Below, one piece after another: positions 1 through 7,156 of a DNA stretch of 26,122 bases. The notes beneath the pieces are model-generated. The model saw only the letters and a list, made by a program, of their open reading frames with translations, searched no databases and was not told the DNA's origin. The position numbers were made by a program, and so were the translations under genes. Location of the stretch: the NCBI GenBank assembly GCA_013202335.1, contig JABMQR010000239.1, forward strand, positions 1 to 26,122, written 5' to 3'. Within the stretch, counting starts at the first letter, position 1. Each line of letters begins with the position of its first letter. This DNA is from Bacteroidota bacterium. GTDB taxonomy: Bacteria; Spirochaetota; Spirochaetia; JABMQR01.

Positions 1-7
1 AATCTAA

Positions 8-178
8 ATTCAACCGAAGGTTGAATCGATTTTCTAGAAAAGTTCCCTAGATCCATGAGTACATGGATTTGAAGTTTTTGGAAAATAGACTCTAAACATA
101 TACATTATATATGATTACATGTTTCCAAAAACTTCTGGCTAATATGTAAATCTTTCAAATTAAATAATTTTGAAAGAT
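8..178. repeat. Structured intergenic element, copy A
   Basis: This stretch downstream of the uracil-DNA glycosylase gene is built from nested inverted repeats. They are ATTCAACC/GGTTGAAT (8-15/19-26), the palindrome TTTTCTAGAAAA (about 32-43), ATCCATG/CATGGAT (51-57/62-68), the long-spaced arms at 71-84/122-135, and ATCTTTCAAA/TTTGAAAGAT (150-159/169-178). TTCCCT at 43-48 follows the palindrome. The same order (A/T palindrome ending AAAAG, TTCCCT, 14-bp arms, final hairpin) recurs at 3698-3865 in the same orientation. It could be a small non-autonomous repeat or a structured RNA. The sequence shows the symmetry but not the function. Confidence 0.6.
71..135. repeat. Inverted repeat with 14-bp arms and 37-nt spacer (copy A core)
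   Basis: GAAGTTTTTGGAAA at 71-84 is the perfect reverse complement of TTTCCAAAAACTTC at 122-135. The spacer 85-121 is 37 nt and AT-rich. The core of copy B (3739-3803) has the same 12-base outer arm and the same spacer length. No flanking target-site duplication is apparent. Confidence 0.75.
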
Positions 179-203
179 CCTCAGTTATTTAACTTTTTTC
201 AGG

Positions 204-944
204 TTAACCCCATACAGCGGCCTCTTTAAGCTGCTTTTCCGCAGCCGCTTCCCATCCCCTGTTCGCAGCCGGGCTGGCCGGACTGGGATGCAGCACCGAA
301 ACAATTCTCAATTTCTTTTTTTGATCTTCTGTAAACCGTGAGACCACCAGGGAAAATTTCTTTTCAGCATACTTACCTACTCCCACAAGAAATTCCGGTT
401 TCAACAGTTCAATAATCGTTTTCAAGTGTGCATCACAAAGTGCATCCAAAGGCTCACGCTCTTCTTTTGACAATTTATCCGGGGTCAGGTTTTTTCCAGA
501 CTCTTCCATGAAGACCAAAGGGCAGTAATTGAGAACAAAATTTTCAGTAAAAAAAATTTTGGGAGTAGTAAACTTATTAACCATTAATCCCCAAAGACGT
601 CTCCCGCTAACCTCACTTCTATTGCATTCATACCCTGCAACAGGACGTTTAGGATGTTCCTTTTGAGGTTTATTGATAGGTGCATCAATTCTCAACCAAT
701 CGGACACCGCACCAATCTCACCAAAGGGGATACCTGTCTGTGCCATCCCCCATGGTCCTGGATTCATACCGAGAAACAAGACTTTCTTTCTGGAATTCCC
801 ATACCACTTTACATACTGTTTATAGGGCTCCCAGGCATATTCAAGAGGATTATAGATCCATTTCCTCTCTTCGCGGAACTGCAGTTTGGATATATCCTTC
901 CGCAATTTAACTGCGGCATCAAGCACTGATTCATATAATTCCAT
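204..944 (-). CDS. SMUG1-type single-strand-selective uracil-DNA glycosylase
   Basis: A 246-residue protein of the uracil-DNA glycosylase superfamily, expected to excise uracil and oxidised pyrimidines from DNA. The first active-site motif is at residues 59-75, containing GMNPGPWGMAQTG. The second, HPSPASP, starts at His219 near the C-terminus, where the uracil-binding loop lies in this family. The NYCPL segment in the middle also fits SMUG1, and the length is near that of vertebrate SMUG1 (about 270). The ATG lies 3 bases after the stop of the upstream transporter gene, so it is the third gene of a tight operon. The ribosome-binding site is weak (ACGGTAG), which suggests translational coupling. 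There is no signal peptide, so it is cytoplasmic. The family assignment is firm; the exact lesion preference is not predictable. Confidence 0.9.
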   Translation of the reverse strand: MELYESVLDAAVKLRKDISKLQFREERKWIYNPLEYAWEPYKQYVKWYGNSRKKVLFLGMNPGPWGMAQTGIPFGEIGAVSDWLRIDAPINKPQKEHPKRPVAGYECNRSEVSGRRLWGLMVNKFTTPKIFFTENFVLNYCPLVFMEESGKNLTPDKLSKEEREPLDALCDAHLKTIIELLKPEFLVGVGKYAEKKFSLVVSRFTEDQKKKLRIVSVLHPSPASPAANRGWEAAAEKQLKEAAVWG

Positions 945-947
945 AGG

Positions 948-2393
948 CTACCGTGCACTCTCTTTGCTTCGGTGTCTTTCTGGTCTAAACCATATATGTT
1001 TTGCCTGTGAAAGGGATCGCCTTCGTGAAATGATGATAAAAGCAATTGTTACAAAGAGTAAATACCCTATACTTACCAGTACTGCCAGCCAGAATAATGA
1101 AGGATTATCTTTGCTGACACTGTAAGCAGGCAGGTTGATTGATAATATTAAGGGTATAGCTAAAAGAAATGTAATTCCTGATGCATACATATAATCTGAT
1201 GCTACAGGAGTCTCAAATTCCGGATCTATTACCCGCAGGAGCGCAAGACCAGTTGGCATAGTTCCGGTTGATGCACCAAAAATAACTAAAGCGCGGTGGA
1301 ACTGATGATCAACAAACATTCTTGAACATATCCAGGGTATAGTAAAAAATGCCATTACACCTGCAACCGAACAGAGGATAGTTATAGGAAGCCAATACTG
1401 TGCAACTACGATGATTGAAATAGATGCAATAGAGGCTGTAACCATCAGGTCAACAGATATTCCCGATATTCTGTTCATAGTTCCATTATCTACGACATAG
1501 TGTATCTTCAGTTTTTTTAGAATCTCTTTAACCAGCATTGCAGTCATAGCTGAGAATATAAAGTTTATTCCCCAAAGATTTATCGCTAACTCCTTACCCA
1601 AATCTCCAGCTAATCCCAGCAGCAGTGTGAGTAATGTGAGCAATCCGTAACTCAGGAGATAGGTGCCAAAAACAAACGCTCCATTAAATGTCATTGAATC
1701 AATGGCTTCCGTTTCTGTTGAAAGTTTTGAACCTTCCGGGTTCTTGTTTTTTCTTCCCAGAACTCCGCTTCTTACGCCTTTATCTCTGATTTTCTTGATC
1801 TCTTCTTCACTAATCCAGCCTTTTCGCAGACCCCAGTTAATCATGAAAACACCACCGAAACAGCCAAAAAGAAACCCGATTGCAGCAAATGTCAGTCCAG
1901 TGGATCCCGCACCGGCAAAGCCCAAAGCTTCCCAACCGCTGCCGATTGCATACGACTGTCCCGGCCCCAGAACAAATCCAAGAGGGAGTGAAAAGCCGAT
2001 TGCAGGAAACAGATCAGGCATAACCGTTGATATCAGCAGGAAGGTAATCAGCAGACCTAATACACATTGAATTGCATACTGTGAAAGAACCCCCACCGAT
2101 GTAGGAAAAATTCTTTGCCGTACCGATTTGGGTACTTTCTGTGTTTTTCTCAACGTCATTGCTATAAACGACAAGTTTAGAAGGTGATACACAAGCTCAC
2201 CAAGGAAATCGGTCTCAAGTGCTATTGCCGGGGCTATATAGTTATAGAATATCAGTAGAAGAAACCCGGCTGTTAAGGCATTTGGTATCAGAAATTTTTG
2301 GAAAAATCTAACACGTGACCTAATTAAAGTAGCAATAAGTAAAGAACACGATAGTATGCCCAGATGAATAATATACGTCCAGTTAAAACTCAT
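948..2393 (-). CDS. GltS-like sodium:glutamate (or related carboxylate) symporter
   Basis: A 481-residue integral membrane protein with about ten or more hydrophobic segments spread over the whole length. It resembles the GltS family, which imports glutamate with sodium. Family-like features are the glycine-rich membrane stretch around GPGQSYAIGSGWEALG in the first half and the STGTMPTGLALLRVIDP stretch in the second half, matching the two inverted repeats of this fold. It is longer than E. coli GltS (about 400), with a charged cytoplasmic linker near residues 200-230. The ATG is 1 base beyond the acyltransferase stop, and the GGGGG run at the end of that gene serves as its ribosome-binding site. 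The substrate is uncertain: membership of the family is clear, but glutamate specificity is an inference. Confidence 0.8.
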   Translation of the reverse strand: MSFNWTYIIHLGILSCSLLIATLIRSRVRFFQKFLIPNALTAGFLLLIFYNYIAPAIALETDFLGELVYHLLNLSFIAMTLRKTQKVPKSVRQRIFPTSVGVLSQYAIQCVLGLLITFLLISTVMPDLFPAIGFSLPLGFVLGPGQSYAIGSGWEALGFAGAGSTGLTFAAIGFLFGCFGGVFMINWGLRKGWISEEEIKKIRDKGVRSGVLGRKNKNPEGSKLSTETEAIDSMTFNGAFVFGTYLLSYGLLTLLTLLLGLAGDLGKELAINLWGINFIFSAMTAMLVKEILKKLKIHYVVDNGTMNRISGISVDLMVTASIASISIIVVAQYWLPITILCSVAGVMAFFTIPWICSRMFVDHQFHRALVIFGASTGTMPTGLALLRVIDPEFETPVASDYMYASGITFLLAIPLILSINLPAYSVSKDNPSLFWLAVLVSIGYLLFVTIAFIIISRRRSLSQAKHIWFRPERHRSKESAR

Positions 2394-2394
2394 T

Positions 2395-3657
2395 TTACCC
2401 CCTTAAGGTATTATCCTGATTATCTGTTAATTCTGTATTGGTAAACAGCACCTTCTGGATGCGGTCAATCATGGATAAATATTTATACGCTGAACTTCTT
2501 GGCGGCGGGAACTTAAGTCGATACAAGGTATTTTCATAATAAAATTCAAAGATTCGCTGGAATGCAACATTTACTGATTCCAGTTTGTCATAGGTAAACT
2601 CATAGTTTTTTTCACCCTGTTTTACCGTTATACCCTTTATATCCAGGGTTACTTCAGCATCCCCAAAATAGGTAAGCGGCTGTTCCCGATATCCACTGCC
2701 GAACTTCGCAGTATCTCCGAAAAATATAGGTTTCCCGTTGGCCCAGTACCCTGAACGAATTCTATTGTCTATCTCATTCAATTGCCAGCTGTTCCAATCA
2801 GCAATGGTGGTAAAATTAAACCCTTCTCCCTCTGAACTGAGAAAACCGTACTCGTCCATATGAACTTCAAGTTTGCAATGGGAACATGTTAGGTTATGCT
2901 TTTTCGACACCATTGTAACAACACTGCCGCAGGATGGACAAATATAGAGGACATGTTCCAGATGTTCTGCCCTTCTCCTTCCTTTAAACCTAATTTTATG
3001 AGTTTTCTGAAACTCATGTGCATCAAAGTTTAATGCGTCAGTAATCATGGCATAAATATCATCCACACTTTTCCCGGCATAGGTTTCGGGCATTATAGGG
3101 TCTTTAAACGAAAGAACCAGTTTCCCGGGTCTTCGTTTGTTCGACCATCTCGGCAGAGTTTGATACCCGCCTTCAAGAATACAGATAACAATAGGAACTT
3201 TAAGCATGCATATTAATTTAGCTGTTGAGTAGAAGAGTGGAAGAGTAATACCATCCCACGTTCTCTGACCTTCCGGAAACAATCCAACTATGCCTTTGTT
3301 TTTCCTGATTGCGTAGGTTATTTGCTTAATAGTGTTATAATCAGAACGTGATTTAGATTTTGCTATTGAGCCGACAACCCTTTTTAACATATATCCGAGA
3401 ACCGGATTCCTGAAAAGTGTATCCCCTGCAACCCACTGTATTGGTTTATCATACATTACTGATATTAATATGGGGTCAAAAGTATTTACATGATTTGAGA
3501 GGATGATATATGGAGGCTCCAAATTGGTTATTGCCTCACTTTTGGAAACTGTCATTTTATACAGTAATCTGAGAACTCTGCCGTAAGTATGTCTTGCAAA
3601 AGTAAAAAACCCGTTAATAACCCTTAGATTCGACTGTACTGATTTCTGTTCTGACAT
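2395..3657 (-). CDS. PlsC-type 1-acyl-glycerol-3-phosphate acyltransferase with C-terminal zinc ribbon
   Basis: A 420-residue protein whose N-terminal half is a lysophospholipid acyltransferase. The catalytic H-X4-D motif is NHVNTFD (His56, Asp61) and the substrate-binding FPEGQRTWDG motif follows at about residue 125. It would acylate lysophosphatidate or a similar acceptor at the inner membrane. Typical PlsC proteins are 240-260 residues. Here about 170 extra residues follow, beginning with two CxxC pairs (CPSC and CSHC) that look like a zinc ribbon, then a beta-rich tail ending in charged residues. It is the first gene of the operon with the transporter and glycosylase. The start is the ATG after GGGATGAGAA; the spacing is acceptable though the site is weak. 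The acyltransferase call is firm; the acceptor lipid is unknown. Confidence 0.85.
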   Translation of the reverse strand: MSEQKSVQSNLRVINGFFTFARHTYGRVLRLLYKMTVSKSEAITNLEPPYIILSNHVNTFDPILISVMYDKPIQWVAGDTLFRNPVLGYMLKRVVGSIAKSKSRSDYNTIKQITYAIRKNKGIVGLFPEGQRTWDGITLPLFYSTAKLICMLKVPIVICILEGGYQTLPRWSNKRRPGKLVLSFKDPIMPETYAGKSVDDIYAMITDALNFDAHEFQKTHKIRFKGRRRAEHLEHVLYICPSCGSVVTMVSKKHNLTCSHCKLEVHMDEYGFLSSEGEGFNFTTIADWNSWQLNEIDNRIRSGYWANGKPIFFGDTAKFGSGYREQPLTYFGDAEVTLDIKGITVKQGEKNYEFTYDKLESVNVAFQRIFEFYYENTLYRLKFPPPRSSAYKYLSMIDRIQKVLFTNTELTDNQDNTLRG

Positions 3658-3738
3658 AGTATTCTCATCCCAATAGAATCTTTTATTACTTGAGGCGCTT
3701 TTAAAATTATTAATTTTAAAAGTGTTCCCTTTTGGTCA

Positions 3739-3803
3739 GAAGTTTTTGGATATAGTAAATTTATTGTATTACAACATGCCAACTGCTTTTATCCAAAAAC
3801 TTC
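3739..3803. repeat. Inverted repeat with 14-bp arms and 37-nt spacer (copy B core)
   Basis: GAAGTTTTTGGATA (3739-3752) is the perfect reverse complement of TATCCAAAAACTTC (3790-3803). Its spacer is 37 nt, the same as in the copy at 71-135. Spacer sequences are only loosely alike; both contain ATTACA near an ATG. Confidence 0.75.
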
Positions 3804-3809
3804 AGAAGA

Positions 3810-3865
3810 CAATTTCATAGAAAATCGAATTAAATCATAGATTTAATTTAAGATTTTTGAAATTG
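3810..3865. other. Long imperfect hairpin
   Basis: Three stacked helices can form: CAATTTCA/TGAAATTG (3810-3817/3858-3865), AAAATC/GATTTT (3821-3826/3852-3857) and AATTAAAT/ATTTAATT (3828-3835/3841-3848), with a CATAG loop. That makes 22 pairs with small bulges. It is not GC-rich and lacks a clean U-tract, so a standard terminator is unlikely. It sits immediately before the HAD gene. Confidence 0.6.
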
Positions 3866-3883
3866 ATTCCTTTTCTCTACAAT
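3857..3883 (+). promoter_or_regulatory. Candidate promoter of the HAD phosphatase gene
   Basis: TTGAAA (3857-3862) and TACAAT (3878-3883) resemble -35 and -10 boxes, but the spacing is short (15 nt). The -35 box lies inside the right arm of the hairpin 3810-3865. Transcription would begin near 3890, a few bases before the first ATG at 3895. Confidence 0.3.
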
Positions 3884-3894
3884 CATATCGTAGA

Positions 3895-4764
3895 ATGTCA
3901 AAATTAACAACAATTGTTCGTTTTTTTGGCTTAGCTACTGTTAATGCGATGTTTACTGCTATATTTATTTCCAGTAGCATCAAACTTCTCTTTCTGCTAC
4001 TATGCCCTATGGATTATAAGGGAATAATATTTGATAAAGATGGAACTCTTTTTGACTACTTTAGCGTATGGGGTCCGGTCATAACGGAATTTACCGATAA
4101 AGCACTTCTGGATTTGCAGCGTGATAACAAAAATGAAATCCGTACACAATTCCTTAGTATGCTTGGTGTAGGAACTGACTGTATGGACGCTAACGGTCTT
4201 GTTTTTATGTCTAATAAATTTTTTATGCTCAGCAGGATCTTCTTTTTCTGTCTTCGGCATAAACTTTCCTTTAAAAAGCTGGTTTCCAGTATTAAAATAG
4301 GATACTTCGATTCTCACCATCTCATAAAAGATGCATTGATAAAAATTAACCCGGGAGATTCCATACATGAACTTTTTGAAAAGTTTAAAAAAGGCGGCTA
4401 TAAAATAGGTATCGTAACCAGTGATAATACACAAAGTACCAAAATATGTCTGGAACACCTGGGAATTGAAGAATATGTTGACTTCATTAGTACCTTTGAT
4501 GACAATCTTTCAAAAAAACCGAACCCGGAAGCCCTTAATGCATTCTGTATGAATTTCTCTTTAAAACCAGAGGAAGTTGTGGTTGTGGGAGATGCTCCCG
4601 TAGATATGAAGTTTGCAAAAAAAGGAAAAGCAGGGTATTCAGTAGCCGTAATGACTGGTTCAAATGATGTAAAACGCTTATCAAGAACTGCTGACATCCT
4701 CTATCAAAACCTGCAGTGTCTTGCTGCTGATTCTCGATTGTTCCCTGATTTACAAGTTAAGTAA
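3895..4764 (+). CDS. HAD-superfamily phosphatase (phosphoglycolate phosphatase-like)
   Basis: A 289-residue reading from the first ATG. The HAD core begins at Met39 with FDKDGTLFDY, where Asp47 is the nucleophile and Asp49 the general acid. A helical cap follows, then motif II in GIVTSDN, the motif III lysine in KKPNPEA, and motif IV GDAPVDMKFA. This is the layout of Gph/PgmB-type small-molecule phosphatases. The first 38 residues are hydrophobic and not part of the domain. They may be a membrane anchor, or translation may start at ATG 4009; neither ATG has a recognisable Shine-Dalgarno site. The gene is convergent with the interrupted histidine phosphatase, whose stop lies 1 base away. Substrate unknown. 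Confidence 0.85.
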   Translation: MSKLTTIVRFFGLATVNAMFTAIFISSSIKLLFLLLCPMDYKGIIFDKDGTLFDYFSVWGPVITEFTDKALLDLQRDNKNEIRTQFLSMLGVGTDCMDANGLVFMSNKFFMLSRIFFFCLRHKLSFKKLVSSIKIGYFDSHHLIKDALIKINPGDSIHELFEKFKKGGYKIGIVTSDNTQSTKICLEHLGIEEYVDFISTFDDNLSKKPNPEALNAFCMNFSLKPEEVVVVGDAPVDMKFAKKGKAGYSVAVMTGSNDVKRLSRTADILYQNLQCLAADSRLFPDLQVK

Positions 4765-5348
4765 CTTATGCCCGGTGCAGTGTTTTATCACTATCCCCGG
4801 GAAAATGCCGTACTATGTTGTGATTGATTCCAACTCCCTTGAATGATACTTCCCACACTTCCCCGTTATGTGCAAGCCATGAAGGATACTCAGGCAGACT
4901 ATTTTCCAGCAGTCCGTATATCAACCTAAGGGTTACTCCGTGCGTGATGCAGAGAAATGTTTTATGGTTTGAGGATGAATGTAAAATTGATGCATAATCT
5001 TTCTCAACATCAGTAAAAAAAGACTTTACCCTTTCTGCTATCATCTCATACGATTCACCGTCTCCCTCAGGAACCCAATTCCATCGTTTATCTTTTCGAT
5101 GTTCGTAATCCGGCTGATGGTTTAGCTCTGAATATTTCATGCCGCTGAACCTGCCTATATGCTGCTCCATAAGTCTTGGTTCATGCTCAACGGGAACCGA
5201 TAGGGTGCGGGAAAAGGGTTCAGCAGTTTCCGTTGCTCGTACAAGAGGAGAGACTATCAACCTGTCAATTGTTCTGTTTTCAAGTATATTCTTTTGAAAG
5301 TCCTCAGCGACAACCTCTGCAGCCTTTTTCCCCTTCCCGGAAAGAGGA

Positions 5349-5351
5349 TAA
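5349..5351. other. Target-site duplication, left copy
   Basis: TAA immediately left of the inverted repeat, matched by TAA at 6672-6674. A 3-bp duplication fits the ISAzo13 family. Removing one copy together with the element restores the phosphatase reading frame, which independently supports these boundaries. Confidence 0.85.
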
Positions 5352-5370
5352 GGAACTGTTAATAAATAAC
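5352..5370 (+). repeat. IS left terminal inverted repeat
   Basis: GGAACTGTTAATAAATAAC, identical in reverse complement to 6653-6671. The next base outward on the left is part of the TAA duplication. Confidence 0.92.
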
Positions 5371-5381
5371 TAATACATATA

Positions 5382-5410
5382 TTGCATATATTGGACTGAT
5401 ATGATATACT
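5382..5410 (+). promoter_or_regulatory. Transposase promoter
   Basis: TTGCAT (5382-5387) and TATACT (5405-5410) are separated by an ideal 17 nt. The predicted transcription start falls at about 5417, exactly the transposase ATG. There is no ribosome-binding site before it, so the mRNA may be leaderless. Confidence 0.55.
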
Positions 5411-5416
5411 TTTTCT

Positions 5417-6652
5417 ATGATTGATAAGACAACAATAAACAGGATATCCAAGGTCGTCCCCCTGCTTTCGGAGAGCCAAAGGCGCAAGTTTCTGGGCATT
5501 GAGGCCACAGCGCTTGGACACGGGGGCATACAGGCTATAAGCCGTCTTACCGGGGCTTCCCGCTCAACTATCACCCTTGGGGTGAAGGAAGCCGCTGTAG
5601 CGATTACTGACCCCAAAGCAAAGCCTAGTGCTAAAGAAACAGGACGGGTACGTTCTGCCGGGGGTGGGAGAAAGGGCGTGAAGGAGAGCAACCCGGGCAT
5701 CCTCGTTGCCCTGGAGGCACTGGTTTCGGGGTCAACGATCGGAAACCCAGAAAATCCCCTGTGCTGGACCACCAAGAGCCTCAGAAACCTCCAGACAGAG
5801 TTGGACAGGCAAGGGTACCATATCAGCCACGTCAAGGTAGGGGACCTTCTTGAGGAGCTAGGCTATAGTCTCCAGCTGAACCAGAAATGCCTTCAGGTGG
5901 GGGAACCCCATGTGGACAGGGATGAGCAGTTCCTCCATATCAATGCCCTGTCCAAATCCTTTCTGGAAGCAGGCCAGCCGGTAATATCAGTGGATACAAA
6001 GAAAAAGGAAAATGTGGGGAATTTCAAGAACAATGGGGTTGAGTATGCCCCAAAGGGGAATTCCCCTGCGGTGCTTGACCATGACTTCCCCCTTTTGGGG
6101 CTTGGCAAGGTCAGTCCCTATGGCATCTATGACGTGGGAAAGAACGAGGGATATGTGAATGTAGGCATCAGCTCAGACACGGCAAGGTTTGCGGCACAGA
6201 GCATCAGGAGGTGGTGGGATGAGATGGGTTGCCTCAAGTACCATGGGGCAAATAGGCTCTACATAACCGCTGACGGAGGTGGCAGCAATGGCAGCAGGAA
6301 CAAGCTGTGGAAGATCTCATTGCAGAAGCTGTCCAATGAGACAGGGTTGGAGATCCATGTCTCACACCTCCCTCCCGGAACCTCGAAATGGAACAAGATC
6401 GAGCACCGCATGTTCAGCCATATAAGCAAGAACTGGAGAGGTCGTCCCTTGGTATCCCTTGCTGTTATCATCAGTCTCATCGGTGCCACCACAACCAAGG
6501 GTGGTCTTAAGGTAAGCTGTGGTCTTGATACCAACGAGTATGAGAAGGGGATCAAAGTATCTGAAGAGGAACTCGAAGAGCTAAACATCAACCGAAACGA
6601 ATTCCATGGGGAATGGAACTACTGTATCTCACCATCTGAGACTTTTGCTTAG
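5417..6652 (+). CDS. ISAzo13-family transposase (DDE type)
   Basis: A 411-residue transposase of the ISAzo13 / Rhodopirellula-type DDE family. The N-terminal third is helix-turn-helix-like (ISRLTGASRSTITLGVKEA near residues 40-60) for terminal-repeat binding. The catalytic acidic residues are Asp193 in VISVDTKKKE, Asp286 in ITADGGGSN, and Glu329 in KWNKIEHRMF. The PPGTSKWNKIEH segment is characteristic of this family. Length is normal and no frameshift is present. The stop codon ends at 6652, directly abutting the right inverted repeat. The start has no Shine-Dalgarno sequence but sits at the predicted transcription start. It is transcribed opposite to the interrupted host gene. Confidence 0.93.
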   Translation: MIDKTTINRISKVVPLLSESQRRKFLGIEATALGHGGIQAISRLTGASRSTITLGVKEAAVAITDPKAKPSAKETGRVRSAGGGRKGVKESNPGILVALEALVSGSTIGNPENPLCWTTKSLRNLQTELDRQGYHISHVKVGDLLEELGYSLQLNQKCLQVGEPHVDRDEQFLHINALSKSFLEAGQPVISVDTKKKENVGNFKNNGVEYAPKGNSPAVLDHDFPLLGLGKVSPYGIYDVGKNEGYVNVGISSDTARFAAQSIRRWWDEMGCLKYHGANRLYITADGGGSNGSRNKLWKISLQKLSNETGLEIHVSHLPPGTSKWNKIEHRMFSHISKNWRGRPLVSLAVIISLIGATTTKGGLKVSCGLDTNEYEKGIKVSEEELEELNINRNEFHGEWNYCISPSETFA

Positions 6653-6671
6653 GTTATTTATTAACAGTTCC
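6653..6671 (-). repeat. IS right terminal inverted repeat
   Basis: GTTATTTATTAACAGTTCC, a perfect complement of the left end, followed by the TAA duplication at 6672-6674. It begins at the base after the transposase stop codon. Confidence 0.92.
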
Positions 6672-6797
6672 TAAGTCATCTGTGAAGCAAGTACTTCTGC
6701 TGCATTCGCCGTGCTCTCTGCATGGCGGGTAAAGTATAGTGTTAGCATGGGGATTAAAATATCAGAATAATTGTGTTTTGTATAGTTTTGCTCAGTT

Positions 6798-7112
6798 TTA
6801 TGGTAAATAAAATAATTCCGGCAACTCTGTTGTAACAGGTGAATTATCAGGATTTGTCTCCATAATATCTGCCATAAAAGCCCACCATTTTTTCACAATT
6901 TCGTTGCTGCCTAGATTTTGTGAGCCGTCGAAACCTGCAGATTTCTGAAAAGCAAATAATGTATTTGTTTCATTATCAAAAAAAATTGAATATTCTGAAA
7001 CTCCTGCTTCGTTGAGAAGTTTTTTCAATTCCGGCCATATCTCATTATGCCGTTTTTCGTACTCATCCCGAAATCCCGGTTTTAATTTCATTTTGAACGC
7101 TTTTCGTACCAT
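6798..7112 (-). CDS. rhaM: L-rhamnose mutarotase
   Basis: A 104-residue protein matching RhaM (called RhaU in rhizobia), which interconverts alpha and beta anomers of L-rhamnose so that the isomerase receives its preferred form. Recognisable family stretches are the N-terminal FKMKLKPGFRDEYEKRHNEI (containing the active-site His), YSIFFDNETNTLFAF in the middle, and WWAFMADIMETNPDNSP near the end. Length is the family norm (about 104). It follows the second permease by 44 bases. It sits where rhaU sits in the rhizobial rhaSTPQU order, which independently supports the rhamnose assignment of the transporter. Confidence 0.93.
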   Translation of the reverse strand: MVRKAFKMKLKPGFRDEYEKRHNEIWPELKKLLNEAGVSEYSIFFDNETNTLFAFQKSAGFDGSQNLGSNEIVKKWWAFMADIMETNPDNSPVTTELPELFYLP

Positions 7113-7156
7113 ATTTTATTCACCTTACTGTTAGAATGTATTATTGCCTGGAACCG

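Larger units (their letters stand above)
3698..3865. repeat. Structured intergenic element, copy B
   Basis: The gap between the acyltransferase operon and the divergent HAD gene repeats the architecture of 8-178. It has an 11-bp A/T hairpin CTTTTAAAATT/AATTTTAAAAG (3698-3708/3712-3722), TTCCCT at 3725-3730, the 14-bp arms at 3739-3752 and 3790-3803 with a 37-nt spacer, and a long terminal hairpin (3810-3865). The anchors (TTCCCT, GAAGTTTTTGGA, TCCAAAAACTTC) match copy A. The outer stems differ in sequence but remain self-complementary. Confidence 0.6.
5352..6671 (+). mobile_element. ISAzo13-family insertion sequence, complete
   Basis: A 1320-bp element bounded by 19-bp perfect inverted repeats, GGAACTGTTAATAAATAAC at 5352-5370 and its complement at 6653-6671, flanked by a TAA duplication. 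It carries one uninterrupted transposase gene with an intact catalytic triad. Base composition is visibly more GC-rich than the flanking genes, as expected of an acquired element. Perfect repeats, perfect duplication and an open transposase point to recent insertion. Confidence 0.93.
4766..6748 (-). pseudogene. Histidine phosphatase (phosphoglycerate mutase-like), split by an IS element
   Basis: The 3' part is at 4766-5351 and the 5' part at 6675-6748 on the same strand. Joining them with a single TAA target copy gives one continuous frame of about 220 residues. It begins MLTLYFTRHAESTANAAEVL and runs on through MTYPLSGKGKKAAE. RHAEST is the catalytic histidine motif of the RHG superfamily. 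LIVSPLVRATETA and ITHGVTLRLI, in the 3' part, carry the other catalytic-pocket arginine and second histidine. The insertion separates the catalytic histidine from the rest, so the gene is inactive unless the element excises exactly. A longer frame running from 5521 into the IS is an artefact of the junction. The start at 6748 lies 49 bases after the mutarotase stop with no terminator between them, so it was probably the operon's last gene. The enzyme's substrate is unknown. Confidence 0.9.

Noticed and set aside
1663..2070. 135-codon plus-strand open frame inside the symporter gene
   Set aside because: It is antisense to a clearly conserved membrane protein; its proline-rich reading is a shadow of that gene.
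5352..5521. N-terminal extension of the histidine phosphatase reading frame into the IS element (start at 5521)
   Set aside because: These codons lie within the transposon and antisense to the transposase start. The true N-terminus with the RHAEST motif is on the far side at 6675-6748.
6259..6591. 110-codon minus-strand open frame inside the transposase gene
   Set aside because: A serine-rich shadow antisense to the conserved catalytic region of the transposase.
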